Assembly (NCBI GenBank): GCA_004802725.1
Contig: SGPM01000616.1
Coordinates: 1 to 10,018, forward strand
DNA: 10,018 nt
Source of the DNA: Antrodiella citrinella
Lineage: Eukaryota; Basidiomycota; Agaricomycetes; Polyporales; Steccherinaceae
Direction: 5' to 3'
Made by a program: the position numbers and the translations under genes. Positions 1 to 7,646 of this stretch are shown here, one piece after another. Within the stretch, counting starts at the first letter, position 1, and every line of letters begins with the position of its first letter. The notes beneath the pieces are model-generated. The model did no database searches. It was not told the origin of the DNA and saw only the letters and a program-made list of their open reading frames with translations.

Positions 1-122
1 TATATTTGCATTCACTCCTCTGCTTTAGATGCCATCAACCAAGCTATACCGAATGATACACCAAGCCGTCGCGCTCAGACTCGATGCCGTCAGCAGACTC
101 AGCACTGAAGTCTGAAGGAAGC

Positions 123-337
123 TTATGCGGATACACGGGCCTTCAAATTCTCAGCGAGACTAGCCTTGATGCCGGGGATCTCGAGCAACTTCTGGTGCCA
201 CCTAGGACGCAGCGCCGGATATAAGTAGCTATAACATGGTAACACGAGTATCAGAGTCGACTCACTTGTAGATAGTAGGGAAGTCTTTCTCAAAGTTGAA
301 GCCCTCGCCAGCGAGGTAGGCCACGTTAGCGTTCCAT
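123..337 (-). pseudogene. Glutathione S-transferase-like gene relic, last two exons
   Basis: Read on the minus strand, an exon from about 337 to 266 encodes WNANVAYLAGEGFNFEKDFP followed by TIYK. A 64-bp intron follows (265-202, donor GTGAGT, acceptor CCTAG). The final exon (201-123) encodes WHQKLLEIPGIKASL and a short tail ending in TAA at 125-123. The splice restores a Lys codon directly before Trp, which supports the model. The pattern matches the C-terminal helical domain of fungal (Ure2p-like) glutathione S-transferases, which conjugate glutathione to electrophiles in the cytosol. A possible acceptor (CTAG) precedes the first exon at 341-338. I found no thioredoxin-fold N-terminal half or other GST exon in the next several hundred bases upstream on this strand. 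The gene therefore appears truncated at its 5' side and is probably a relic. A very long upstream intron is an unlikely alternative. Confidence 0.6.
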
Positions 338-541
338 CTAGTACGAATCCCGTACTACGCTCAAACCATGCTCGCTCGTCTTATCCGCCTTCAATCGTAC
401 CACTCGAATACATCTCTTCCGAGTGATCTGTGTCTCTGCCTTAGACGATGGCACCCGTTTATCCCACCTTTCTTTTTATAACTCCCCCGTCATTTGCACC
501 TTGATTCGGCGCATCACGTTGACCACTTCAATAGCGCATAA

Positions 542-760
542 AGGACAGGGATTTCAGAGCTTTATGACGTCAGCTTCGTCGAAGTGCGACATGATGTGAG
601 GCCTAGGACGTTTGCATTGCAGCACCTACGGTTCACGGATGTCAGCAGTCAAGGGCTCGATACCCCATCTGACTGGACCCGCATCCTGTCCATCTTTTAT
701 GGAATTGACGAACTGCACATCCAATCCGGATTGCCTCACGTTTACAGTAATCAAATACAT
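542..760 (+). pseudogene. Orphan leucine-rich-repeat fragment
   Basis: The plus frame is open from 542 (just after a TAA at 539-541) to 844. It reads like part of an LRR protein of the F-box-associated type abundant in agaricomycetes: ISELYDVSFVEV, then LQHLRFTDV, then DWTRILSIFYGIDELHIQ, with regularly spaced Leu/Ile/Phe and a Trp. There is no convincing start Met, and no F-box motif is seen. After about 760 the frame loses LRR character, so the useful homology probably ends there, possibly at a splice site. Its 5' neighbour is the GST relic on the other strand, so any earlier exons are missing. The call rests on residue pattern alone. It could be an exon of a broken gene or a fortuitous open frame. 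Confidence 0.35.
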
Positions 761-885
761 TCCGTACACTGTGACCCGTACAGACAGAATAGAACCTACG
801 AAGCAAAGGCATTATCTCGTCATACACCACACACCAAAATATGAAGAACATTCGCTTTGTAAACCACGATAACTTCTTCGTCCTC

Positions 886-2055
886 CTAGTGCGAAACACA
901 GACTGTAATATTACCGCGAGCATCCGCGCGAGGGAGCATGATATCGGGGGTTATCATGAAGATGTTGCTCAATATGTTGACGACAACCTTGACCGGCGAA
1001 ATAGAACGGGATGAGAACTCCACAAGATAACTATCCAGAATATCCCAAGAATAGTAAGTAATGAGTCTCTTGATTTGCGCATCGGAGAAGTCGGAGCCTG
1101 GTACGAGGGGCAGAACCCAGGCCAGGCTCAGTGTAAGCTCGGTCAGGTCAACAGGCAGATTGGAGATGCAATTCAAGATGTCTGCCAAGTCAGAATATCC
1201 GCTCTTCGTGGGCAGAACGACTCCTTTGAGACACAGATGTCTCAAAGTCGAGAGCTGTGACGGGTGCTGCGTCGGCTGAGAATGTACTTAGAATATGAGC
1301 AGATACTAATCGGTATGAATTACACACATACCTCAGGTTGTTGACCGTCCTCTTCAGAAGGATTCCGGCAGTCGACTTGTATCCCATCAATACATAGGAA
1401 TTCGATGGCCTTGAATATCTTGAGCATATCTGTGACAACCGATCTTCGCCGTTCAGTGTCGACAACTGGCTTCAACAATACACAGTTTTCAATTTCTAGC
1501 CTTTTCAATGACCGAATAGGCGTCGAAAATGAAGAACTGTGTATGAGGCTGAGGCTCTTGAGGGTCAGACTTTGGAGGCCAGGTATCTTGAATACGATGT
1601 TCTGAATATCTGTGGACGTGAGAAATTCTTCTGGGCACGCTGATATCCCAAATATTGTCACAACTTGAATCTTCTGCCAGCGGACCCAATCACAGGTTCT
1701 CCGAACGACCAGGAGGAGGAGTTCGATGGTACTGAACATGGTATCCCCATCCGAGTCAGTTCCCCCGGGAAAGCCTGCATGGTGAATGAGGTTCTTGAAA
1801 CCCGGGTGGACTCTCGTCGCTTTACTGACAAATAATACTTTCCTCCCGAAAGAGAACGTCCGTCGAGCGCACGCCGCTGTGGTCGCGCCGGAAACAGCAT
1901 GTTGTGGGGCCTCGCAGCGGGTTTCAATTGTGGGTTGAATAGCATGAGGATATGACGGAACTCACCGTGACTGTGTGTCGCCTTCCTGCTACAACACGAG
2001 ATCGGTCGTGTTGCTTTCGGGTAAGAGATGTAGAGAGTCGTGGTTTGCGAGACAT
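886..2055 (-). CDS. Leucine-rich-repeat protein, F-box-associated style (5' structure unresolved)
   Basis: The body lies in two minus-strand exons. The first, in frame to 1332, includes MFSTIELLLLVV, IPGLQSLTLKSLSLIHSS and RSLKRLEIENC. The second, 1275-886, includes STLRHLCLKGVVLPTK and LPVDLTELTLSLAWVLP, and ends at a stop at 888-886. The 56-bp intron (1331-1276, GTATGT to CTCAG) falls between codons and keeps the frame, which strongly supports a real gene. LxxLxL spacing is typical of LRR regions of fungal F-box-like proteins, which usually bind ubiquitination substrates. The F-box itself is not seen, so that role is inferred. A candidate first exon starts at ATG 2055, encodes 30 basic residues (MSRKPRLSTS...) and runs exactly to a GTGAGT donor at 1965. 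However, the acceptor candidates I see (CACAG ending at 1877, GCAG near 1770) do not join it to the LRR frame. Either a frameshift has broken the gene or the true 5' exon is different. The first Met in the LRR frame is at 1739. Confidence 0.5.
1992..2013. repeat. Short perfect hairpin
   Basis: CAACACGA at 1992-1999 and TCGTGTTG at 2006-2013 form a perfect 8-bp stem with a 6-base loop. It lies inside the candidate first exon of the LRR gene. No terminator or protein-binding role can be shown. Confidence 0.4.
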
Positions 2056-2148
2056 TCTAAATAAGCAGCCTGCTGTTCAGCTCTTGATATGAGAGTGAGA
2101 GGGAAAGATGAAAGAAGAAGGCCCGAGACCAATGGCGCACTTTAAGGC

Positions 2149-2156
2149 GTATATAA
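2149..2156 (-). promoter_or_regulatory. Possible TATA box for the minus-strand LRR gene
   Basis: GTATATAA sits about 95 bp upstream of the candidate ATG at 2055 on the minus strand. Between them the minus strand is pyrimidine-rich (about 2120-2085), as is common near fungal transcription starts. TATATA reads the same on both strands, and a CCAAT at 2129-2133 on the plus strand would lie 5' of it for rightward transcription, so the direction is not certain. Confidence 0.3.
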
Positions 2157-2176
2157 GCGCTGTGGCGTACACTTCA

Positions 2177-2250
2177 GGGTACCTCCCTGGGTACCTCAAA
2201 GGCCTAATGTAAGTATCTAAATAATTGACCTTTGAGGTGGTCTAGGGAGG
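2177..2250. repeat. Imperfect inverted repeat with tandem GGGTACCTC
   Basis: GGGTACCTC occurs twice, 12 bp apart (2177-2185 and 2189-2197). CCTCCCT at 2182-2188 plus ACCTCAAAGG at 2193-2202 are mirrored as CCTTTGAGGT at 2229-2238 and AGGGAGG at 2244-2250. Arms of 7 and 10 bp therefore pair around a 26-bp centre. This sits at the left edge of the GTGGCC repeat block and could be the end of that element or of an older one. No matching copy was found at its right side. Confidence 0.45.
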
Positions 2251-3004
2251 CCAGTGGACAGTTGAGTGGCCTTGTTGTGGCCACTTGGGATGGTCAGGTG
2301 GGCCACTTGCCCTAAGTCTCAAGTGGCCAAGTGGCCTTTTGTGGGCCACTTGTGGACCATATATTCCAGTTAATTGGCATGGGCCACTCCAGTGACCCTT
2401 TTGGCCACTATAGTGGACCTTTTTGGTGGAGTGTGGCCTCATATTTTCCACTCTACTGGCCCATTTTCCACTTGACTGGGTCACTTTGGGACCAATTTTT
2501 GCACCACTCATGGGGGTGTCAGGGGTCTTTTCATCAATAATTTTGATATTCTTTCTCACCATTCTCTCTGGTCTTTGACCCCACTGTTCTGATGTGCTGG
2601 TGTGTGTTAAATATTCTAGAACAATGCTAGTTGATCATCAACCAGAATTATTCTTCAAACCCTTTTTTCATACAATGTGTAGCCTGTGGTAAGCACTTTT
2701 ATAAATCTGGATGTCATTTGATAGAAGACACATCCATGTCAAGATAATATGAACCTGCACAGTAGACAGACAAGTTAATGTAGAACATGTATTGAAAGCA
2801 TTACTGAATGTAATACAACAGTCAAAAAAAATGTTTGTGTTTTTATACCCATCTTCCTGGACACTCCAAGTTGGTCAGTCCAGTTGAGTGGCCGCTGACA
2901 CAGGCCCAGTCCAGTTGAGTGGCCATTCAGACAGGTCCAGCCCACTCGAGTGGCCTTATCGACCTGACGTTGCCACTGCCGCTCCGACAGCGCATCCAGT
3001 GGCC
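2251..3004. mobile_element. Probable non-autonomous DNA element or fragment, GTGGCC/GGCCAC-rich
   Basis: From 2266 to 2438 the hexamer GTGGCC or its complement GGCCAC occurs about nine times (for example 2266, 2277, 2301, 2323, 2331, 2344, 2382, 2403 and 2433), in both orientations, along with near matches such as AGTGGAC and CCACTTG. It returns at 2888, 2919, 2950 and 2999. The stretch between (about 2540-2870) is AT-rich, has none of these motifs and shows no credible gene. Dense subterminal motifs flanking a plain centre resemble transposase-binding sites at the ends of DNA transposons. The frames open here are by-products of the repeats. I could not find matching terminal inverted repeats or a target duplication, so boundaries and family are unknown. 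Confidence 0.5.
2876..2968 (+). repeat. 31-bp tandem repeat, three units
   Basis: Units at 2876-2906, 2907-2937 and 2938-2968 each carry GAGTGGCC at the same offset, giving GTGGCC at 2888, 2919 and 2950, exactly 31 bp apart. The first two units share CAGTCCAGTTGAGTGGCC and a related tail (GACACAGGCC against GACAGGTC). The third is more diverged. A related single copy (CAGTTGAGTGGCC) lies at 2259-2271 in the same orientation. Confidence 0.75.
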
Positions 3005-3156
3005 CAAAGATAAATCACTCCGTCAGTCAGAGGACACTAGTGACCCAATCATACTCGCCTTCTTAGCACCATGTTCTCCGACACATTTACACACAGTTGT
3101 TACAAATAGACAAACATCCAATCAATTTTCTCTTGCTCGTTTTCGAGGGGTCTTAG

Positions 3157-3265
3157 TAGTGATAGACAAGGGTCACGCTGACCTGCGCGGGTTCCGGGTC
3201 CGGGTAGCGCCGGGTACAGGTCCGGGTTGCGATTTGTGGACCCGCTGACCCTAACCCACCCGTTG
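3157..3265 (+). repeat. Possible left end of hAT element with GGGT/ACCC subterminal repeats
   Basis: TAGTGATAGAC at 3157 resembles the TAGNG-type start of many hAT ends. Five GGGT copies then follow on the plus strand (about 3187-3229, CCGGGT-like context), and four ACCC copies lie at 3239-3262. The GC-rich block contrasts with its AT-rich left flank and lies about 240 bp upstream of the transposase start, where subterminal transposase-binding repeats would be expected. The right end is not in the window, so no terminal inverted repeat or 8-bp duplication can be verified. The exact start is a guess. Confidence 0.4.
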
Positions 3266-3382
3266 TCCAAATCTGTATGTTTGTGTTGATTTCATGTGAT
3301 TGCTCGCGTGTGTTCTCGTTTTCTGCCTGCATTTCGTCATACTCATGCTTCGACACAGACCTGGTACATGTCGCTGACTTGT

Positions 3383-3389
3383 TATATAG
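3383..3389 (+). promoter_or_regulatory. Possible TATA box of the hAT transposase
   Basis: TATATAG lies 112 bp upstream of the proposed transposase ATG at 3501. Position and orientation fit a promoter between the subterminal repeats and the gene. It is a sequence match only. Confidence 0.3.
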
Positions 3390-3500
3390 CTCTGGGCATG
3401 GAGGATGGCCCGCCACCACTCTTTCTCTCTTACCCCCGCGATACCCTCTCCCTAGTGCCGCAACAAGTCTGTAGTACCGCGAAACCCCGTTCCTTTGGTG

Positions 3501-5577
3501 ATGTCGAAACGCATCCCCCACCTCACAGCGCGCGCCCAGCAGTCGGGTTTGCCATTCTCATTTGCGACAGCGCGTCTCACTGCAACCGCCACTGCCAACA
3601 ACACGTCAGCAACCGAGAACTCCGCTGGACCCTCTGCCGCTTCTATCACTGCTGCTGCTACAGCGTCGAACCGACAGCCACCCACTGCTTCCAACATGGT
3701 GGCCCCTCCTCAGCCGGCAGGCTTGTCACGTACTACCAGCACTACCAGTGTCTCCAGTGCCGTTTTGACGACGGCCTCATCTGTTGCAAGCCAGGCTCCC
3801 GCCAGAGCATTGTCACGTTCTGACACCTTGGAGTCTTCTGCCCCCTCTGCCATCGAGATATCGGACGACGACGACAACATTGTTTGCTTGTCGAAGTCAA
3901 CCACGGTCTCTGGACGAAAACGGAAACGTGCTCGTCGTACCCGTGTTGAGTCTGGTGACGAGGAGAGCCCGGAGCAGCAGCTTGGTGAGTAAGAATACAA
4001 TGCAAATAGGTCACGCACTTATCTTTTGAACAGAGCGTATCAGCAAAGATTGGACATCTCCTGTGTACGGCTTCTTCAGCCCCACGGTCCTCATACTCGA
4101 GATCGACGGACGCCGTGCGCTCAAGTTCAAGTGCGAGGGCAAGGGCTGTGGGTCCATGATCATCCGTTACCTCGACACCAGTGACGCAAGCTCGACTGGC
4201 AACCTCCGTCGCCATATCAAGGGTTGCAAACCATCTGGGGGTGTGGAGGCTCTCAATGCCGCCTGTGAGCTGAAGAGCGTCGCGGAGGCACGTGAAGCTA
4301 TCGCAAAGTTTCGTCGGACCGGGTCCATCACGGCAGCCTTTGCACAGTCGGGCAACGGCAAGGTTCTTTACTCTGCACGTCAGCATACGCGTACTCAATT
4401 GAGGCAAGTAGTGTTATCTTTCCGTAGAATTGAACCATAGACTGATGTACTGCTCTAGAGCCGAGGTGGTACGCTGGCTCTCGGAATCTTTCCGGCCATA
4501 TGAAACAATCAGGGACCGCGGATTCCTTTGCCTGATGAAGACAGGACGTCCCGAGTTGTGGGTCCCGTCGCCGAAGACAGCTGGACGTGATATGATCAAC
4601 GCGCACATTGAGAGCCGGAACCGAGTTGCTCGTCTGTTGATAGTAAGTTCTCTATTGTTATGCACTGACTTGACACTCACGTACGCTATCACAGAGCTAT
4701 GCTGGCAGAATAAGCTTCTCATCCGATACTTGGACGTCTCCCAATCACCGCTCCTATATGGCTATTCTAGCTCATCTCGAGCATGAAGGCCAACCGCTGG
4801 TCCTCCCGCTCGATCTCGCCGAGGTTCCCTTCTAGCATACAGGTGTTGCACTTTCAGAAGTCATGCAGCGCACTGTACTCGACTTTGGTATCGCAACAAA
4901 GGTGAGTGCAATGCTGCCAACAGAGATTTGGGAGAAGCTCACCAGCAATAGGTCCTCACATTTACCGGTGACAACGCTACCAACAATGACACTCTCTGCG
5001 AGGAGTGGCACCATCGCAATGCGCACTTCCTTGGCGAAGAATCTCGAATCCGCTGCATTCTTCACACCGAAAGTCTTGCAGCGCGTATCATCATCAAGCA
5101 GTTCGACGTCCTTCCGGGATCATCCACCATCGACCAGAATAATACAGAGAAGGTTTTGCGAGAACTCGCTGAAGGTCTCGAGGTGCCGCTCGTCAACGCC
5201 GGACTAGACAATGAGAGCGAGGATGAGGACGACGAGGATGATGATGAATTGAAGGATGATGCCGAAGGATCGTTTGATGAGCGTGCAACCATGTCGGTAG
5301 GGGAACATCTTCAGCACGAGGCGGATGTTCGTCCTATGAGAATGGTTCTCGTCAAGGTCAGTTGTCATTCTCATTTACATGTTGTTTGCGTACTCACCTG
5401 TTTTGTCACGATTTCCAGCTGCGGAAGGTTGCCTACACAATCCTCAACTCCCCAACCAAGTACGGCCCTGCATGGCGGAAAATCTGCTCCGACCTGAAGC
5501 TGCCGGAGCGTATGATGCCACGCAACGTAGCAACAAGATGGAACTCAACATTCTTGATGTTGAAGTTTGCCGTTGAT
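3501..5577 (+). pseudogene. hAT-family transposase, BED zinc finger; one stop, 3' truncated
   Basis: Six exons join in one frame: 3501-3984, 4034-4403, 4459-4642, 4695-4901, 4952-5356 and 5419-5577. Introns are 49-62 bp; the second uses a GC donor (AG|GCAAGT). The first about 160 residues are Ser/Thr/Ala-rich with an Asp patch and a Lys/Arg run (GRKRKRARRTR), a likely nuclear signal. A BED-type finger follows: Trp-Thr, FKCEGKGCGS, then NLRRHIKGC. Next come AEVVRWLSESFRP and DRGFLCLMKTGRP, typical of fungal hATs. The first catalytic Asp is probably D357 in FSSDTWTSPNH and the second D422 in FTGDNATNND. An acidic run (EDEDDEDDDE) precedes ERMMPRNVATRWNSTFLML. Damage: TAG at 4833-4835 (codon 393), and homology stops at AVD (5577). 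The third catalytic residue and the C-terminal dimerisation region are therefore absent. The frame then runs through unrelated sequence to TAA at 5650-5652. The family call is firm; the element cannot encode a full transposase. Confidence 0.85.
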
Positions 5578-6785
5578 GCACCAGACGGGCTCCTGAACGC
5601 AGAAGTAACCCACCCAACAATGGGGGTACTCCAGGAGGAGGACACCACGTAAGGGCGTAAGTAGAGGAGTCATAAGGGTGGGCCGAGGACCTAGGAATAG
5701 TGTAGAGTAATCCGGTGATGTTCGTGTGTCGCCCGAGATGACTCGCGCAACGCCCGGTGACCTACGAGACCGCACGAGCGTAGTACCGAAATAGCTACGA
5801 GGCCTGCGGAGAAGTACTAGACCGCTCGGAATGGATATGTCGTGGCTGAATGACTAGTAAAACGCGATCGAGAGGGTCCGCGGGAAGTACGAAGCTGACA
5901 GAAATAGGTCCGAGAGTGTCCGGACCGATGGACAATAGGGGCTGCGGGCGATATTGCGAAGATAAAGGAGGACGGCCGGGATGATAGCGGTATATCGAAC
6001 AGCGAGTAGAGGTGAAAACACGGCGTCGAGGGGGTCGCAAACGCAAGGGGGTCGCAGTAGAAGGTGAACGCAGTAGTAGACGCAGTAGAACTCGGGGCTT
6101 GTTAGAAACGCAACGCAACGCAGTAAACGCAGGATAACCAAAGAACGCAAAAGGGATCGCAATAGAAATATACGCACGCGGTTCGCAGGGGTTCGTGAAA
6201 TCTTCGCTCTCACAGGTATTAAGGGGGAAAAGGGGAGGGGGATCTTCTTGTTTGTTCTAATGTACATAGTGCGCCTACTTATAGTAGGATACGGACTAAT
6301 CAAACCGGTAGTTACGAGAAAGAGTCGAAAAGTAAGAAATGAGATGAACGAAAGTGTCCGAGAAGGTACGAAAAGGGTCCGTAAAGTATGCTACAATGTC
6401 CGAGGGAGATACCAAATACGAACGGGGGCGTGAAAGGAGGTATCGGAGGTGGGCGTATAGCTCTCGCGTGACCCCGGACGATACTTCGGACGTGAGTTCG
6501 AGGATTTCGGACATTGCGGGTGACGCGCGGGTCGATCGTCGGAAGCTTCGGGTGTGAGTACGAGTCGAAGTAGCGGGTGAGAAGCCTTCAAAGGTGCCGT
6601 GGTAGAGGCGGACGGGTGCTAGGCAGTGCATAATAGCGGCGCGTGGGTACCAGCGAGAATCGGAGCTCATCAACGTCCGGCGGTCTGGAGCGTTGAGGCA
6701 CTCATCCGCGCGAATGGTTTTGCGTGAAAAGGGAGGCAGAGGTAGAGTATTCAGAGTCTAGATAGTAGTTTTCGTGTCTACTACA
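5578..6785. mobile_element. LTR-like repeat segment interrupting the hAT element
   Basis: No gene is visible in this 1.2-kb stretch. The plus strand is strongly purine-rich with many short GTCCG and CGA runs, and an ACGCA/CGCA-rich patch at about 6025-6180. The minus-strand frames are Ser/Arg/Leu/Pro-rich by-products of that bias. A purine tract (AGGAGGAGGA, 5634-5643) just precedes ACCACGTAAGGGCG, and the right part ends in CTACTACA (to 6785), so a long terminal repeat ending in CA is one reading. CCTACT-TAT-AGTAGG at 6274-6288 is a hairpin; on the minus strand it contains TATAAGTAGG, a possible core promoter. ACAATGGG is present at 5617-5624 and 6783-6790, a possible target duplication. No reverse transcriptase, primer-binding site or second LTR is seen. 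Solo LTR, truncated retroelement end or unrelated repeat all remain possible, and the orientation is open. Confidence 0.35.
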
Positions 6786-6803
6786 ATGGGAGCTGTGAAA
6801 AAA

Positions 6804-6866
6804 GCCTGCCAGCGCTTTGCCACCTGGCAGCTGCCATGTCTGCCGGCATGCCGGCAACTGGCAGGC
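6804..6866. repeat. Nested palindrome cluster (TGGCAG/CTGCCA)
   Basis: GCCTGCCAG (6804-6812) and CTGGCAGGC (6858-6866) form an outer inverted repeat. Inside are two perfect palindromes, TGGCAGCTGCCA (6825-6836) and TGCCGGCATGCCGGCA (6841-6856). The stretch could extrude as a branched hairpin. It fills the gap between the LTR-like segment and the MITE-like element and may be the end of another DNA transposon. No partner end was found. Confidence 0.7.
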
Positions 6867-6894
6867 CCAAAATCGAGCTGCCATACGCACTATA

Positions 6895-7594
6895 TGTGAT
6901 GTTACGCTGATCGGATCAGAAAACGCACGTGATGCAGAATATACTGCGTTTGGCAAGACATTACAAATGTGAGAGGAGCAGTGACATTCACGATAAGTGT
7001 GATTCCTGGGTGAAAGATAATGAATGAAAAAATGTACAAACAAATGAAGGGAGTTCAACAGCCTCAGTAACAGCTCCATGGCCCAATAAGTTCACACTCG
7101 AGTCTGCAGGTCTAGCACCGGAAGTGGGTAGACTGGGTAACAGTTGAACCGAGTTGCTCAGTCTGGACACAGTTGTTACATCTCGTTTGCGCTTTCCTAG
7201 CTGATTCGGACTGTCGCACTCCATCGCACAAGATGCTGACATTCATCGTTGGTGGTCAAGTTGGTAGTTGTTTGATGTTCAATACTCAGCCTGTCGTGAC
7301 TCATACTGAACGTGCCAGCTACAACTTGTATGCAAATTGTGTTTTACCGTTTACGTCGCTGGGAGTGTATGCTTCGTGTCTTCTTACATAGAGTCGCTGC
7401 CCGTTGTATTGTGATTCAGATCATGCATTAATATTGCAAGTCAACTCACCTATAATAAACATGCTACAGTATGTTAACATTTTCATGTATTACGCACACG
7501 TCGTTAGCCTTCTTGTGTTGCCAGTTTCCTTCCTGCCAAACACAGTATATTCTGCATCACGTGCGTTTTCTGATCCGATCAGCGTAACATCACA
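6895..7594. mobile_element. MITE-like element with 61-bp terminal inverted repeats
   Basis: The left arm 6895-6955 and right arm 7534-7594 are reverse complements at 60 of 61 positions (one C/T difference). Each arm begins TGTGATGTTACGC and contains the near-palindrome CTGATCGGATCAG and a CACGTG. A TA flanks both ends (6893-6894 and 7595-7596), fitting the TA target duplication of Tc1/mariner-type elements. Alternatively the ends could extend to CACTA (6888) and TAGTG (7599), as in CACTA elements, but then the flanking triplets (ACG and GTT) do not match. The 578-bp interior has no credible coding frame, so the element would depend on a transposase elsewhere. Near-identity of the arms suggests recent insertion or maintenance. 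It ends 306 bp upstream of the HSP90 ATG. Confidence 0.75.
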
Positions 7595-7646
7595 TAGTGG
7601 TTGGATCTGACCTGCGCCTACCTTACCAACGCGGTCGGGGATGCCA

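Noticed and set aside
1..122. Possible neighbouring gene at the left edge
   Set aside because: No splice-supported or recognisable coding pattern was found; it is probably the 3' flank of the GST relic.
2242..2562. Overlapping frames on both strands with repeated Gly-His-Trp-type residues
   Set aside because: They are translations of the GTGGCC/GGCCAC repeats, not genes.
2876..2968. CRISPR-like regular spacing
   Set aside because: It is a plain 31-bp tandem duplication with similar, not unique, intervals, in a eukaryotic context.
3091..3105. 14-bp match ACACAGTTGTTACA also present near 7163
   Set aside because: A single 14-mer match in 10 kb can arise by chance and there is no supporting flanking similarity.
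3742..4407. 221-codon minus-strand open frame
   Set aside because: It is antisense to transposase exons 1 and 2, spans their intron and shows no recognisable domain.
5854..6303. 149-codon minus-strand frame with Leu/Val-rich stretches like membrane helices
   Set aside because: Its composition comes from the purine-rich repeat on the plus strand; neighbouring frames are equally open and it matches no family I recognise.
6296..6673. 125-codon minus-strand frame, Ser/Thr/Arg-rich
   Set aside because: It lies within the LTR-like segment, has low complexity and shows no domain.
6888..7599. CACTA ends as the true element boundary
   Set aside because: Flanking triplets ACG and GTT are not duplicates, whereas a TA flanks both ends of the 61-bp arms. 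It is kept only as an alternative.
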